From the NCBI RefSeq assembly GCF_017168195.1, contig NZ_JADNYL010000004.1, forward strand, positions 399,074-463,073: 64,000 bases of DNA. The letters are read 5' to 3'. Position 1 is the first letter of the stretch, and each line of letters begins with the position of its first letter. This document shows positions 36,493-45,834 of the stretch, in pieces. Under the pieces are notes generated by a model, which did not search any database, had not been told where the DNA came from, and saw nothing but the letters and a program-made list of their open reading frames with translations. This stretch comes from Thalassotalea sp. G2M2-11 (lineage in GTDB: Bacteria; Pseudomonadota; Gammaproteobacteria; Enterobacterales; Alteromonadaceae). A program made the translations under genes and the position numbers.

Positions 36493-37020
36493 TTAAAATA
36501 AAGGTTGTTTACGAATTACCGCACATGCGGTGCGATCCCAACACTCAGTGTTATAACTGTGATAGAGATCATGCTGCACTTTATTAAGTAATGCGATATT
36601 TTCTTCCGTTAACTGTAAGGCCGTTAAGTATTCACGTTTTACCACGATAAATTGTTTTTTATAAGGCACTAACCAAGTGTTTTCTGGGTTAGTGGTTAAT
36701 GCTTGTTTTGCTTCTTGATAATCAGAAAACCACAAATTCAAAAAGGTGCTACATGTCCCTTTATAGAAGAGTGTTCCCATATCAGGCTGATCGGCAATAG
36801 ATGCTTTACCTGAAAATAATTCCTGCGCATGATGCCAACTTGCAAAGCCTAATCGTTGAGCAATCAGCGCTAAACAGTGTTTAAGTTGTAACTGTGTAAT
36901 TGATGTTACTCCTAACTTTTTTAGCATACCTGCGATTTCATTTGGCAGAATCTCTGTACTCTTAAGCGATTTCAATAACCGTTTTGCTTGTGTTTTACTT
37001 TCATTTAATGCCAAGTTCAT
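36493..37020 (-). CDS. conserved hypothetical protein with glyoxalase-related N-terminal helical domain
   Basis: 175 residues, cytoplasmic. The N-terminal part (KTQAKRLLKSLKS...LKHCLALIAQRLGFASWHHAQELF) resembles the short helical domain often called glyoxalase-related, which contains the recurring LA-LGF-SWH pattern. The C-terminal half (about 75-175, with STFLNLWFSDYQEAKQAL and WLVPYKKQFIVVKREYL) is not recognised; it has three cysteines. It lies 3 nt after a small membrane-protein gene on the same strand and ends in a good terminator, so they are an operon. Function unknown. Confidence 0.75.
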   Translation of the reverse strand: MNLALNESKTQAKRLLKSLKSTEILPNEIAGMLKKLGVTSITQLQLKHCLALIAQRLGFASWHHAQELFSGKASIADQPDMGTLFYKGTCSTFLNLWFSDYQEAKQALTTNPENTWLVPYKKQFIVVKREYLTALQLTEENIALLNKVQHDLYHSYNTECWDRTACAVIRKQPLF

Positions 37021-37023
37021 CAG

Positions 37024-37242
37024 TTACCCCTGTTTGATATCTAGTTGTAACTGCACATGTGCACTATCTAATGAGAATGACAGTGATGCATGAATTTGCG
37101 TGGTCACACTCGGGCTAAAATAAGTGAGTACAAATATACAACCGAACAATAACGTGAGTTGTGTGGATTTTGTATAAACACAATGTTTTAGCTTGGGTGT
37201 TGGGAAGCGACTGTTTGCCAGCTGTCGTTTGATAAGGATCAT
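37024..37242 (-). CDS. small membrane-anchored protein, unknown
   Basis: 72 residues starting at ATG 37242, nine bases after AGAGG; a TTG codon two triplets upstream is a weaker alternative. A basic N-terminus (KRQLANSR...KLKHCVYTKS) precedes one hydrophobic segment (LTLLFGCIFVLTYFSPSV) and a polar C-terminal part. The gap to the next gene is only 3 nt. Nothing in it is recognised and it could be a chance frame, but the ribosome-binding site, spacing and membrane helix favour a real gene. Confidence 0.5.
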   Translation of the reverse strand: MILIKRQLANSRFPTPKLKHCVYTKSTQLTLLFGCIFVLTYFSPSVTTQIHASLSFSLDSAHVQLQLDIKQG

Positions 37243-37433
37243 ATTCAATAACCTCTAAGTAAATTTGGCACTCCGCAAAGCCTACTTAGTTCGTACTGAA
37301 CTGATTAATATGTTGATATCAGAGTGAATTCATCTTTAGCGGAATAGGCGTCTCTGCAACCTGGCAGTTATCCTAGGGTGAAAGGTAAACAAAGTCAATT
37401 GTCAGAGCTTACAATAGGTAATATTTCAAATGG

Positions 37434-39134
37434 CTAGAATTCGGCAGCAACTTGAAAAGACATGAGTTTTTTTGTTACAGGGTGCATAAAACTCAGCTGC
37501 TCTGCGTGCAGGTGTAATCTGTCAGCACTTTTACCATAGAGGCCATCCCCGACAATTGCGCTGTTTAAGCCGTGCGGATGTGCGCAATGCACCCTTAGCT
37601 GATGTGTTCTACCGGTGACCGGGTTTAATTGGACACGCGTGGTATTTTCTGTGCTTGATAACACTTGCCAGCGGGTCTCTGCAGGCTTGCCATGTTGGTA
37701 GCACACTTTTTGTCGGGGGCGATCATTAATGTCTGTGATCAGGGGTAAAGCGATCACTCCCGTTGGTTGTGATAACTGACCTTCAATTACAGCAATATAG
37801 CGTTTGCGAATGTCTTTATTGATAAATTGCTGCTGTAAGTGTTTATGCGCGCGTTCATTCAATGAAAATAATAATAAGCCCGAAGTCGCCATATCAAGAC
37901 GATGCAATACTAAACTGCCTTGGGCATTTGGGCACATGGATTTTATCCGAGTATAGGCTGAATCTTTAATATGCTTACCAGGTACCGAGAGCATGCCTGC
38001 GGGTTTATTGACCACGACAAGGTGTTGATCTTGATAAATAATCTCTAGCTGCTTATCTTGTGCCGGATTTATTAATAATGGATTTTCTTCAACCTCAAGC
38101 CCAGTTAACATATGATTTAAAATAGCCTGACACTTGCCCTGACAAGCGGGGTAATAATGTAAATGTTTTCTTACTTCTGACTGCGCTGGTTGGCCCCACC
38201 AAAATTCGGCCATACAAATAGGTATTAACTGATGAGTATAGGCATAATGCAATAGTTTGGGGGCCGCGCAATCTCCAGCTCCTGCTGGCGGCGTTATTTG
38301 AGCGAATTCATGGAAGATATCCATTACGTTTTTCACTTCGCCCTTGGCATTTAATAAACGGTATTGGCGAAACAATTGTTTTTGTAAGCGGTGGGAGATT
38401 TTCTGTCTTGATTTTTTTAACTGTTTAATCGCGTGTTCATATTTGCTCAAGCATTGCTCTGCCTGATTAATTCTTTGTTGCCAGTAGGCTTTTAGTTGCG
38501 CTAATTGCTTTTTATCGGCAACACTTTGACGGGCAAGTTCAATGCTTTGTTTGGTCGCTTGTGCAAATTGGAAGGGGCTATCCTGCTCATTGATTGGCTC
38601 AAGTAATGGAGCCAGCTTTTGGCGTACTTGTTTGCGTAATTGTCTATTGTTGGCCATGACAGCTTGCGCCTGGCTTATTTGAAACTGTGCCGCTGACTGT
38701 TCACTGACTAAGAGTTGTTTTTGTTGTTGGTAGACTAAGCTGGTTTGAAGCTGGCTTATTTCATCATTGATTTGATTAACCAAGCGTTGTTTTTCAAAAA
38801 ATTCATGGCTTGGTTCAAAGCCAGTAAACACTGGTGGTACCAATAGGTTGTTTGTATTGTTAGCATTTTTGGCAAGTTCAGTGCCCGATACAGCACTAAT
38901 AAAACCAAGCTGTTGTTGAGCGTTTTTAACCACTAATACACCGTACATTCTTCCTTGTTCATTTGTGCTTACTGGTTGCTGGTTGGATAAATGTTGCTGT
39001 AATACCTGAGCTGCCCTTTTGGCAAGGGGATGAGGCTGATAATAAAATGGAAAGGTAAATTGTTTAGGTAATTGTGCTAAGTACTCGTTGTGCTCAAAAG
39101 CCGTGAAATGTGGAACTTGTGTGGATGCAGACAT
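37434..39134 (-). CDS. RluA family pseudouridine synthase with long N-terminal extension
   Basis: 566-residue RNA-modifying enzyme. The C-terminal catalytic domain (about 365-560) has the RluA signature HRLDMATSGLLLFS with the catalytic Asp near 413, VVNKPAGMLSVPG upstream and NPVTGRTHQLRVHCAHP downstream. It isomerises uridine in rRNA or tRNA. Unlike RluA/C/D, it carries a long N-terminal half: about 130 residues, then a Gln/Lys-rich coiled coil (about 120-260), then a segment with AAPKLLHYAY and CMAEFWWG. This fused architecture is seen in some marine gammaproteobacteria and Vibrio; the target base is not known. Single gene. Confidence 0.92.
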   Translation of the reverse strand: MSASTQVPHFTAFEHNEYLAQLPKQFTFPFYYQPHPLAKRAAQVLQQHLSNQQPVSTNEQGRMYGVLVVKNAQQQLGFISAVSGTELAKNANNTNNLLVPPVFTGFEPSHEFFEKQRLVNQINDEISQLQTSLVYQQQKQLLVSEQSAAQFQISQAQAVMANNRQLRKQVRQKLAPLLEPINEQDSPFQFAQATKQSIELARQSVADKKQLAQLKAYWQQRINQAEQCLSKYEHAIKQLKKSRQKISHRLQKQLFRQYRLLNAKGEVKNVMDIFHEFAQITPPAGAGDCAAPKLLHYAYTHQLIPICMAEFWWGQPAQSEVRKHLHYYPACQGKCQAILNHMLTGLEVEENPLLINPAQDKQLEIIYQDQHLVVVNKPAGMLSVPGKHIKDSAYTRIKSMCPNAQGSLVLHRLDMATSGLLLFSLNERAHKHLQQQFINKDIRKRYIAVIEGQLSQPTGVIALPLITDINDRPRQKVCYQHGKPAETRWQVLSSTENTTRVQLNPVTGRTHQLRVHCAHPHGLNSAIVGDGLYGKSADRLHLHAEQLSFMHPVTKKLMSFQVAAEF

Positions 39135-39248
39135 AGTGAAGGTTTAATGTAAAATAATATGATATTGGGCCAGTGAACTCGGAGTATTTTACACGGTTTG
39201 CTTGAATAAATCGTGGTTTTGTTTATTACGAGCAATAAAAGTAAGTAC

Positions 39249-40010
39249 TTATTTAACGTAATTCATTATTTGGTCATACACGCCGTTATGTTTTATTGTG
39301 GCTAAGCTTTTTTTCAATGTTTCAATAATGGGTTTTGGGGTTGTTAAGCTGCAAGCTAAATATAGATCGACAGGGTTTTCCGTTATTTTATAGTAAGCAC
39401 GGAACAGATTTGGGTCCATGCCGTTGTATTTTGCTCGATATTCAACATTAATGGTATCTGCAATGATAAAGTCGATATTTTTTCTGGTCAGTAAAAGTTT
39501 TAATAAAGAGTAGGTATTGTTGATCACATAAAGATTTTTGTGCTCTTCGAAGCCTTGATCAAGCAACATATAATAGGTTCTGTCATCTTTTAACACCGCA
39601 ACATTATAATTTTTTGCATCTTCAAGAGAATTTAGCGCAATACCATCACGATCAGCTAAACCAATTAAGTAGTCATTGACCGATAAAATAGGGGCAATCC
39701 ACTGAAAATGTTTTTCTCGTTGTTCATTTCGAGACATTAAATAGATACAGGTATTAGGTCGCTCTTTTGCCATCATAAATGCGCGTGACCAAGGATAAAT
39801 GTTGATCTGGTAATGATAAGGTGTTCCTGCTAACACGGCCTTCACTAATTCGGTGGTTAATCCTTGAACTGGTCTATTTCTCTTTTGTTCTTGGTAAGGA
39901 GGAGAGTGCTCGGTAACGATATGGAGAAACACTGGCGAAGTTATTGCCCAAGTTACACTAGGCAAAAACAATAAGATCAACAAAATAATAAGAGAATGCC
40001 TACCTAGCAT
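39249..40010 (-). CDS. periplasmic solute-binding protein, family 3 type
   Basis: 253 residues, signal peptide with core SLIILLILLFLPSVTWA (about 5-22). The mature part shows the family-3 solute-binding fold: IVTEHSPPYQ at the start, then YPWSRAFMMAKERPNT and VAVLKDDRTYYMLLDQG. I prefer ATG 40010 over TTG 40022 as start. No ABC permease or ATPase genes are next to it, so it may serve a transporter elsewhere or act as a sensor domain-like protein. It is a paralogue of the one at 55625. Confidence 0.83.
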   Translation of the reverse strand: MLGRHSLIILLILLFLPSVTWAITSPVFLHIVTEHSPPYQEQKRNRPVQGLTTELVKAVLAGTPYHYQINIYPWSRAFMMAKERPNTCIYLMSRNEQREKHFQWIAPILSVNDYLIGLADRDGIALNSLEDAKNYNVAVLKDDRTYYMLLDQGFEEHKNLYVINNTYSLLKLLLTRKNIDFIIADTINVEYRAKYNGMDPNLFRAYYKITENPVDLYLACSLTTPKPIIETLKKSLATIKHNGVYDQIMNYVK

Positions 40011-40118
40011 AGCCAACAACAAAAATACGACAATGCATTAACTATAGCACAGTTAAATTTTTATGATGTTTATCAATGATAACGGTAAATTATGTTGTAA
40101 CGGCAACACTGTTTACTC

Positions 40119-40132
40119 ATGATATAAATCAA
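40119..40132 (+). promoter_or_regulatory. FNR-like site upstream of feoA
   Basis: ATGAT-ATAA-ATCAA matches the FNR consensus TTGAT-N4-ATCAA at 9 of 10 positions. Its centre is about 60.5 bp before the predicted start of transcription, the class I activator distance. FNR activation of feo is known in enterobacteria. Confidence 0.6.
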
Positions 40133-40150
40133 TGAATTGTCAGTTTTGTA

Positions 40151-40179
40151 TTGCCCAACTAAAAGAACTATCGTAGAAT
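40151..40179 (+). promoter_or_regulatory. predicted sigma-70 promoter of feoAB
   Basis: TTGCCC (40151-40156) and TAGAAT (40174-40179) are separated by 17 bp; matches to consensus are 4/6 and 5/6. The predicted start is near 40186, within the Fur box and 27 bp before feoA. Confidence 0.6.
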
Positions 40180-40196
40180 AAATGATAATCATTATC
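40178..40196. promoter_or_regulatory. Fur box over the feoAB transcription start
   Basis: The 19-mer ATAAATGATAATCATTATC agrees at 16 of 19 positions with GATAATGATAATCATTATC and carries the central symmetric core TGATAATCATTATCA. It overlaps the end of the -10 element and the expected start, a typical repression site. Confidence 0.85.
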
Positions 40197-40212
40197 ACTT
40201 AGCGAGTTTGGT

Positions 40213-40437
40213 ATGACATTACATCAGCTAGCGAAAGCGCAACGAGCAAAGATAAACTATTTACCAGATAGTCTTGAATTGTCTACTAAATTGATTGAAC
40301 AGGGCTTTTTTTTATCGTCAGAGGTCACCTTAGCGCACAAAGCGCCTTTTAATGGGCCGTTAGCCTTTTATTTACATGGTACAAAAGTCTGTGTGCCTAG
40401 CGACGTTGCCAAGCAAGTTGGTGTGCAAATCATTTAA
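40213..40437 (+). CDS. feoA: ferrous iron transport accessory protein FeoA
   Basis: 74-residue SH3-like-fold cytoplasmic protein that assists FeoB. Features are the early LAKAQRAKINYL, the glycine-containing core LIEQGFFLSSEVTLAHKAPFNGPLAFYLHGTKVCVPSDVAKQV. Size is normal. It is preceded by a Fur box and FNR-like site, and its stop overlaps the feoB start (TAATG), so expression is coupled. No feoC gene follows feoB. Confidence 0.94.
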   Translation: MTLHQLAKAQRAKINYLPDSLELSTKLIEQGFFLSSEVTLAHKAPFNGPLAFYLHGTKVCVPSDVAKQVGVQII

Positions 40438-42632
40438 TGAAACAAGCTAGTCAAATCGCATTAGTGGGCTTTGCTAATGCAGGAAAAACAACGTTTTTTA
40501 ATACCTTAACTGGACAAAAGCAAAAAACGGGCAATTGGACCGGTGTTACCGTAGATATTAAGCAGGCGCCACTGTCACTTGATAATGAACAGGTACAACT
40601 ATCTGATTTGCCGGGAATTTCTTCGTTAGCCAAACGCGAGCAACAGAGCAAAGATTTATCTATTAGCCAGTCTTTTTTGCAAGAACATCAGGTTGACTAT
40701 CTTATTAATGTTGTAGATGCCACTCAGGTAAAACGTCAGCTTTATTTAACAACCCAACTTAGAGAGCTGGCGATACCTATGCTAGTGGTGTTAACTAAAG
40801 CAGATCGCAAAGAAGCTCAAACGTTGAATGTGGATAACTTAGCGCAAGAGTTAGGGTGTCCAGTTATACAAGTTAATAATTTTGATAAACAGACCAAAGA
40901 GCAAGTCAAACAAGCACTTGCTGGGTTAAAACAGCATACGCAGTATCCGATAAAGCTACCACTACCCGCCAAGTTACAACAAACATTGACAGATAATGCA
41001 TCGTCATTACTTGCATATGAACAAACGTTACAAAGTAGCCAAGAAAACCAATGCCGTTGTTCAGGCGATGTTGCCGCTATTATGCATGCCCGCCATCAGT
41101 TTATTCACCAGCTGCTTGATAAAGCGAATATCAGTGATAGTGATGTCAATCGGATCAGTGACAAAATAGATCGTGTTATTTTGCATCCGTTACTTGGCTT
41201 ACCAATCTTTCTTGGCATGATGTATTTACTCTTTATGTTTGCCATCAATGTTGGCGGCGCATTTATTGACTTTTTTGATATTTTGGCAGGCGCAATTTTT
41301 GTTGATTATCCGACACAATTTATTAGTCAGTTTGGTTGGCCTCAATGGCTGTTAACTTTGATTGAAGGTATTGGCATTGGTATGCAAACCGTGGCGACTT
41401 TCATTCCTATTATTGTGAGTTTATTTATTGGCTTATCATTATTGGAAAGCAGTGGTTATCTTGCGCGAGCGGCTTTTGTTGTGGATAGTTTAATGCAAAA
41501 AATTGGCTTGCCGGGTAAAGCATTTGTGCCTTTGATAGTTGGTTTCGGTTGTACGGTACCGGCGGTCATGTCCGCTCGAATTCTCGATAGTGAACGTGAG
41601 CGTTTAACCACTGTGATGATGTCACCATTTATGTCTTGTGGTGCCAGATTACCTGTTTATGCCTTATTTGCCGCGGCGTTTTTCCCTGAATCAGGGCAAA
41701 ATCTGGTATTTTTATTGTATCTGATAGGTATTTTTGCGGCGATATTTACCGGCCTGTTATTAAAGGCAACCGTACTGCAAGGCAAAAGTTCATATAATAT
41801 TATGGAATTGCCATTATATGAGCTGCCTAAAGTGTCTTACTTGATACAGCGTGTCTCTAGGCGTACTTATTCGTTTATTACTGGCGCGGGTAAAACTATA
41901 GTGATAGTAGTTTGTTGTTTAAACTTTTTAAACTCTTTAGGTATGGATGGTGAATTTGGTCATCACGATACCGACTCTTCTATCTTAAGTCAGGGAGCGC
42001 AGATAGTGACGCCGTTGCTAGCACCAATAGGTGTGAAAGAAGATAATTGGCAGGCAAGCGTCGGCATTATCACGGGTATTTTTGCTAAAGAAGCGTTAGT
42101 CGCCACCTTTAATAGTCTTTATTCACCAAAAGAACAAGGGGACGTTGAACAAGTAACACTGTTGGATAGATGGCAGCAAGCAACGAATAGTATTCGGGAA
42201 AATTTATTAGGCATTGCGCCTGATGATCCTTTAGGTACTGATATTGGTGATGTCTCAAGTGTTGAAGTAGCCGCACAAGAGCAAGCGGTTGAAGTGACCA
42301 CATTAACAACCATGCAAGTGGCATTTGCAGGTCAGTTAGGTGCTTTTAGTTATTTATTATTTATTCTGCTGTATACGCCCTGTGCCGCAGCTATGGGAGC
42401 GATAAAGAATGAAGTGGGTAGTAAATGGGCAGGCTTTGCCGCGCTTTGGAGTTTTACGTTAGCCTATCTTGTTGCCAGTGCATGTTTTCAGCTCGGTAAC
42501 ATTGCTGTTCAACCGCTGCGTTCGCTGATCATATTGGCTGTAGTACTGATTATTTTTACCTTGATTTATTACTGGCTTAAAAATGCTGGTAGTAAAATTT
42601 TAACGATCCCAACGAAAGTTTATTATAGCTAA
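40437..42632 (+). CDS. feoB: ferrous iron transporter FeoB
   Basis: 731-residue polytopic inner-membrane Fe2+ transporter with an N-terminal GTPase. G1 motif GFANAGKTT begins at residue 11, followed by DLPG (G3) and TKAD (G4). The membrane part has the paired gate helices, with FGCTVPAVMSARIL and a later TPCAAAMGA, that are hallmarks of FeoB. A linker insert with acidic residues precedes the last helices (about 560-625). Translation overlaps feoA by one base. Under anaerobic or low-oxygen and iron-poor conditions it would be induced, given the Fur and FNR-like sites. Confidence 0.96.
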   Translation: MKQASQIALVGFANAGKTTFFNTLTGQKQKTGNWTGVTVDIKQAPLSLDNEQVQLSDLPGISSLAKREQQSKDLSISQSFLQEHQVDYLINVVDATQVKRQLYLTTQLRELAIPMLVVLTKADRKEAQTLNVDNLAQELGCPVIQVNNFDKQTKEQVKQALAGLKQHTQYPIKLPLPAKLQQTLTDNASSLLAYEQTLQSSQENQCRCSGDVAAIMHARHQFIHQLLDKANISDSDVNRISDKIDRVILHPLLGLPIFLGMMYLLFMFAINVGGAFIDFFDILAGAIFVDYPTQFISQFGWPQWLLTLIEGIGIGMQTVATFIPIIVSLFIGLSLLESSGYLARAAFVVDSLMQKIGLPGKAFVPLIVGFGCTVPAVMSARILDSERERLTTVMMSPFMSCGARLPVYALFAAAFFPESGQNLVFLLYLIGIFAAIFTGLLLKATVLQGKSSYNIMELPLYELPKVSYLIQRVSRRTYSFITGAGKTIVIVVCCLNFLNSLGMDGEFGHHDTDSSILSQGAQIVTPLLAPIGVKEDNWQASVGIITGIFAKEALVATFNSLYSPKEQGDVEQVTLLDRWQQATNSIRENLLGIAPDDPLGTDIGDVSSVEVAAQEQAVEVTTLTTMQVAFAGQLGAFSYLLFILLYTPCAAAMGAIKNEVGSKWAGFAALWSFTLAYLVASACFQLGNIAVQPLRSLIILAVVLIIFTLIYYWLKNAGSKILTIPTKVYYS

Positions 42633-42755
42633 ACAACGCCTTTCAAGCTGTTTACAGCAATTAGCATTCGCTTAAAATGAGCACTATGCTTTAATTGTGT
42701 TAAAGTGATGTAACATCAATTAAAACAAATGATAGTGACAGGTTAAAAGGATATT

Positions 42756-45512
42756 ATGAAGCGAATTATTCTGTTGTGTGTGGTGTTATTATTAGGGGCT
42801 TGTTCGCCGCAATCGAGTGAAAGTTACCTTCAATCTGCTCAACAACTGATGGAAAATCAGGACTATCAAGCGGCGGTCATTGAGCTAAAAAATGCCATCA
42901 AACAGTCACCTGATATGGCACAAGCGCGTTTTCTGTTAGGTCAGGTTTATCTGAGCCAGGGCGCTTATGAAAGTGCGGAGAAAGAGTTAAATAAGGCATT
43001 AGCATTAAAGTACCCAAGTGCCCAGGTATTGCCTTTGCTCTCGCAAGCGTATCAAAAATCTCGTTCAGATGTGGCCTTGCTCGACTTAGATCATCAAGAT
43101 ACAGGCTTATCACTCGCGCAATCAGCTCAAGTGGCTTTTTATAAGTTACAAGCCATGTTTCGCTTGGAGCAAAAAGAAAAAGTAAACGCACTGATCGAAG
43201 AAATTCAATTATTAGATACAGACTCAGTATTTAAGCAGCTTGCTTTTGTTTATTCATTGGTGATGAATCAACAAGTAGACGCAGCGCTTGAGCAATTGGA
43301 TAGCATCATTGCTGCGCATGAGGATCAGTCTGATGCCTTAAAATTAAAAGCGATTTTATTAGCTCGTTCGGGAGAATTAGCAGCAGCTGCCGATACTTAT
43401 TTATCCTATGTTTCTTATTTTCCAAATGATTTAGAAGTGAGCTTTATTACCGCTCGGCTACTAGTTGAATTAGATCGAACAGTAGAAGCTGAGCCGTTAA
43501 TTGATACCTTGTTAACGGTGAATGAGGATAATGGCTTGCTCAATCAATTAAAAGGTATTGTGCGTTATAAAGCTAAAGACCTTGAAAATGCCTTAACATA
43601 TACCGAAAAAGCGATTATCGCTGACCCAAATGATCCGGCATTACGATTATTAGCAGGCTATTCGGCCTATCAGTTGGATGATTTTGAAAAAGCCAACCAG
43701 TATTTATCTATGATAGCGCAAGATTTACCCCAAGATCACCAAGCGTTACGTATGTTAGCGGTTAGCCAACTGAGACTAGGATTAACTGAACAAGCAGGTG
43801 ACACCATCGCTGCACTCGATGGTTTATCAGATAAAGACAATGCACTAGTGTCAACCATTGGCTTAGCGTTAATGCGCCAAGGCGACATAGATAAAGCACG
43901 CTCTATGCTTACTAAATCAGATGAATTATCTGCTCAAACGGCAGAAGATTTAACGCGCCTAGGTTTGTTGAAATTGTCGCTAAATGATGTCTCCGGTATC
44001 GCTAAATTAGAACAAGCGCTTGATAAAAAACCCGATCAACCATTTACTCGTCAAACGTTAGCAACGGCTTACTTATCAAGCAAAAAATATGATAAAGCAT
44101 TGGCTTTAGCCAAACAGTGGCAAAGTGAAAATGAGCAAGATATCCAAGCGATCACCTTAGAGGCGAGCGTTTATGCTCATCAGGGTAAGTTAGCACTTGC
44201 TAAAAAAACTTTTCAACGTGCGATAACCTTTGCTCCTGATGATGCGAATGCTTATCTTGCATTGGCTCAATTAGCTATCTCTGAGCAAGACTATGCTAAC
44301 GCCACGCATTATGTGAACACTGTCTTAAAGCAGCAACCATACCATATGGGGGCGTTAGTGAAATATTACCTTTTGGCGGTGGCAAATAATAGCGCAGAAC
44401 AAGCGATGCAACTGCTTCAACAGCGCTTTGATGAACAACCTGATCACCAAGGATTGAGGCTGTTATTAGCCAAAGTGTACCTGCATGAAAAGCAATACCA
44501 AGATAGTATTGAAGTATTGACAAATTTTCCTCAAGAGAATGCTCCGCAAGTATATTGGAAAACGCTAAGTCAGGCTTATTACGGAAATAAACAGTTCGAG
44601 CAACTGACCAAGCTGAATCAACAATGGTTGGAGCAACGACCGAATAATAAAGAAGCGGTGATCAGTAATTTGATCTTGCTAAACAGCCAGCGAGAGTATG
44701 AGCAAGGATTAGCATTGAGTCAGCGTTTTCTCGAAAAAGATAAAAATAATATTGCAGTGCGATTGTTTTATACGCATTTCTTGCTGATCAAAGGGGATAT
44801 GAAATCAGCAAAAGCAAATTTTACCGCTTTACCTGAACAAGCGAAAAACTCTGCCTTTGCCAAGGGCATATTAGGGCAGTTACAAGTGGCTGATAAACAA
44901 TATGCCAAGGCACTACCCAATTTAGAAACTGCTTACAAAGCACAGCCATCTGCGCGCAATATGCGTTTGGTTTATCTTTGTTTGAACCGTATGTCAAAGC
45001 AGCAGGCGGCGGATGATTTTTTAAGAGCCCATGTCGACAACTTCCCTAATGATGGTGAAAGTTTAATGCAATTTGCACAATTGCAATTAGCCACCGATAT
45101 TGATGGTGCAATTAAGAGTTATCAACATGCGTTAACCATCAATGACAAAAATTTTATTGCGTTAAATAATCTCGCCTATTTTTCCTTACAACGAAATGAT
45201 ATCGATAAGGCGCAACAATATGTTGAACGAGCGCTAGCGATTCGCCCTAATATGCCCGACGTGTTAGATACGGCCGGTAGAATTTATATGGCTAAAGAAG
45301 AGTATTCCCAAGCGCTGCAGCATTTGACCAAAGCCGTTAACCAGTCAACGGGAGTGGTGAAGGAAGAGATTTATTTAAATTATGTTGAAGCATTATTACT
45401 CAATAATGAAGTCACACTGGCTAAGCGCAAATTAAACCAACGAGAATTTGCAGAACTCAAGTCTAAAACGCGAGCTGAGCAGCTCAGAAAAACCTATCAT
45501 TTATTACCTTAA
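42756..45512 (+). CDS. PrsT-like TPR-repeat lipoprotein (PEP-CTERM/exosortase-associated type)
   Basis: 918-residue lipoprotein with lipobox LGAC (Cys16) and an almost continuous array of tetratricopeptide repeats from about 25 to 900, for example YQAAVIELKNAIKQSPDM and YESAEKELNKALAL. Long TPR lipoproteins of this kind are known as PrsT and accompany the XrtA/PEP-CTERM exosortase system in polysaccharide-producing bacteria. No exosortase, PEP-CTERM protein or glycosyltransferase gene is within this window, so either the rest is elsewhere or the protein does something else. It lies between feoB and the DUF4856 gene; no Fur box was seen before it. Confidence 0.8.
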   Translation: MKRIILLCVVLLLGACSPQSSESYLQSAQQLMENQDYQAAVIELKNAIKQSPDMAQARFLLGQVYLSQGAYESAEKELNKALALKYPSAQVLPLLSQAYQKSRSDVALLDLDHQDTGLSLAQSAQVAFYKLQAMFRLEQKEKVNALIEEIQLLDTDSVFKQLAFVYSLVMNQQVDAALEQLDSIIAAHEDQSDALKLKAILLARSGELAAAADTYLSYVSYFPNDLEVSFITARLLVELDRTVEAEPLIDTLLTVNEDNGLLNQLKGIVRYKAKDLENALTYTEKAIIADPNDPALRLLAGYSAYQLDDFEKANQYLSMIAQDLPQDHQALRMLAVSQLRLGLTEQAGDTIAALDGLSDKDNALVSTIGLALMRQGDIDKARSMLTKSDELSAQTAEDLTRLGLLKLSLNDVSGIAKLEQALDKKPDQPFTRQTLATAYLSSKKYDKALALAKQWQSENEQDIQAITLEASVYAHQGKLALAKKTFQRAITFAPDDANAYLALAQLAISEQDYANATHYVNTVLKQQPYHMGALVKYYLLAVANNSAEQAMQLLQQRFDEQPDHQGLRLLLAKVYLHEKQYQDSIEVLTNFPQENAPQVYWKTLSQAYYGNKQFEQLTKLNQQWLEQRPNNKEAVISNLILLNSQREYEQGLALSQRFLEKDKNNIAVRLFYTHFLLIKGDMKSAKANFTALPEQAKNSAFAKGILGQLQVADKQYAKALPNLETAYKAQPSARNMRLVYLCLNRMSKQQAADDFLRAHVDNFPNDGESLMQFAQLQLATDIDGAIKSYQHALTINDKNFIALNNLAYFSLQRNDIDKAQQYVERALAIRPNMPDVLDTAGRIYMAKEEYSQALQHLTKAVNQSTGVVKEEIYLNYVEALLLNNEVTLAKRKLNQREFAELKSKTRAEQLRKTYHLLP

Positions 45513-45528
45513 AAGCACCTGATAATGA

Positions 45529-45556
45529 AAGAAGGGTAAATTTTTTTGCCCTTCTT
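45529..45556 (+). terminator. hairpin terminator after the TPR lipoprotein gene
   Basis: AAGAAGGG (45529-45536) pairs with CCCTTCTT (45549-45556); the loop holds a T-run, so GGGTAAA and TTTGCCC can extend the pairing. It starts 17 bases after the stop codon. The rest of the 322-bp gap up to 45834 contains a Fur box and no gene. Confidence 0.6.
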
Positions 45557-45741
45557 GTTATGTGACAAGTTATCAAATGGTCGATAATTTCTGACAACTA
45601 AACCACTTGTATTTCATCGACTACCGCTGTTTTTCTTCGTTATTTATAGTCAAATCATACTGTTAGATCGAACTTTTCAGTCTATACCAAATTGTTATCC
45701 TTCAATTTTTGTTCTAAATCAACAAATGGGTATATTATTCT

Positions 45742-45762
45742 AAATAATAGTTATTCGCATTT
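45742..45762. promoter_or_regulatory. Fur box upstream of the DUF4856 gene
   Basis: The 21-bp site opens with AAATAATA, has TTATT in the middle and ends in CATTT. It matches an extended symmetric Fur consensus (AAATGATAAT around a centre, mirrored) at 16 of 21 positions. It closely resembles the site at 52342. It lies 73 bp before the start codon, where a promoter would be. Confidence 0.6.
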
Positions 45763-45834
45763 GCATTAGTGTTTTTTTATGGTAGCATGCTCACCATTAA
45801 ATGAATAACAATAGATTTTACACTTGGAATCGGT

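Noticed and set aside
36269..36496. A 75-residue open frame as an intact gene
   Set aside because: Only the C-terminal third resembles anything (the NhaC end); the rest is unrelated and there is no good start site. It is better explained as a decayed fragment.
37261..37390. Possible cyclic-di-GMP riboswitch because of GCAAAGCC
   Set aside because: The required partner motifs and GNRA-loop helix are missing, and the plus-strand direction leads only into the antisense of the RluA-family gene.
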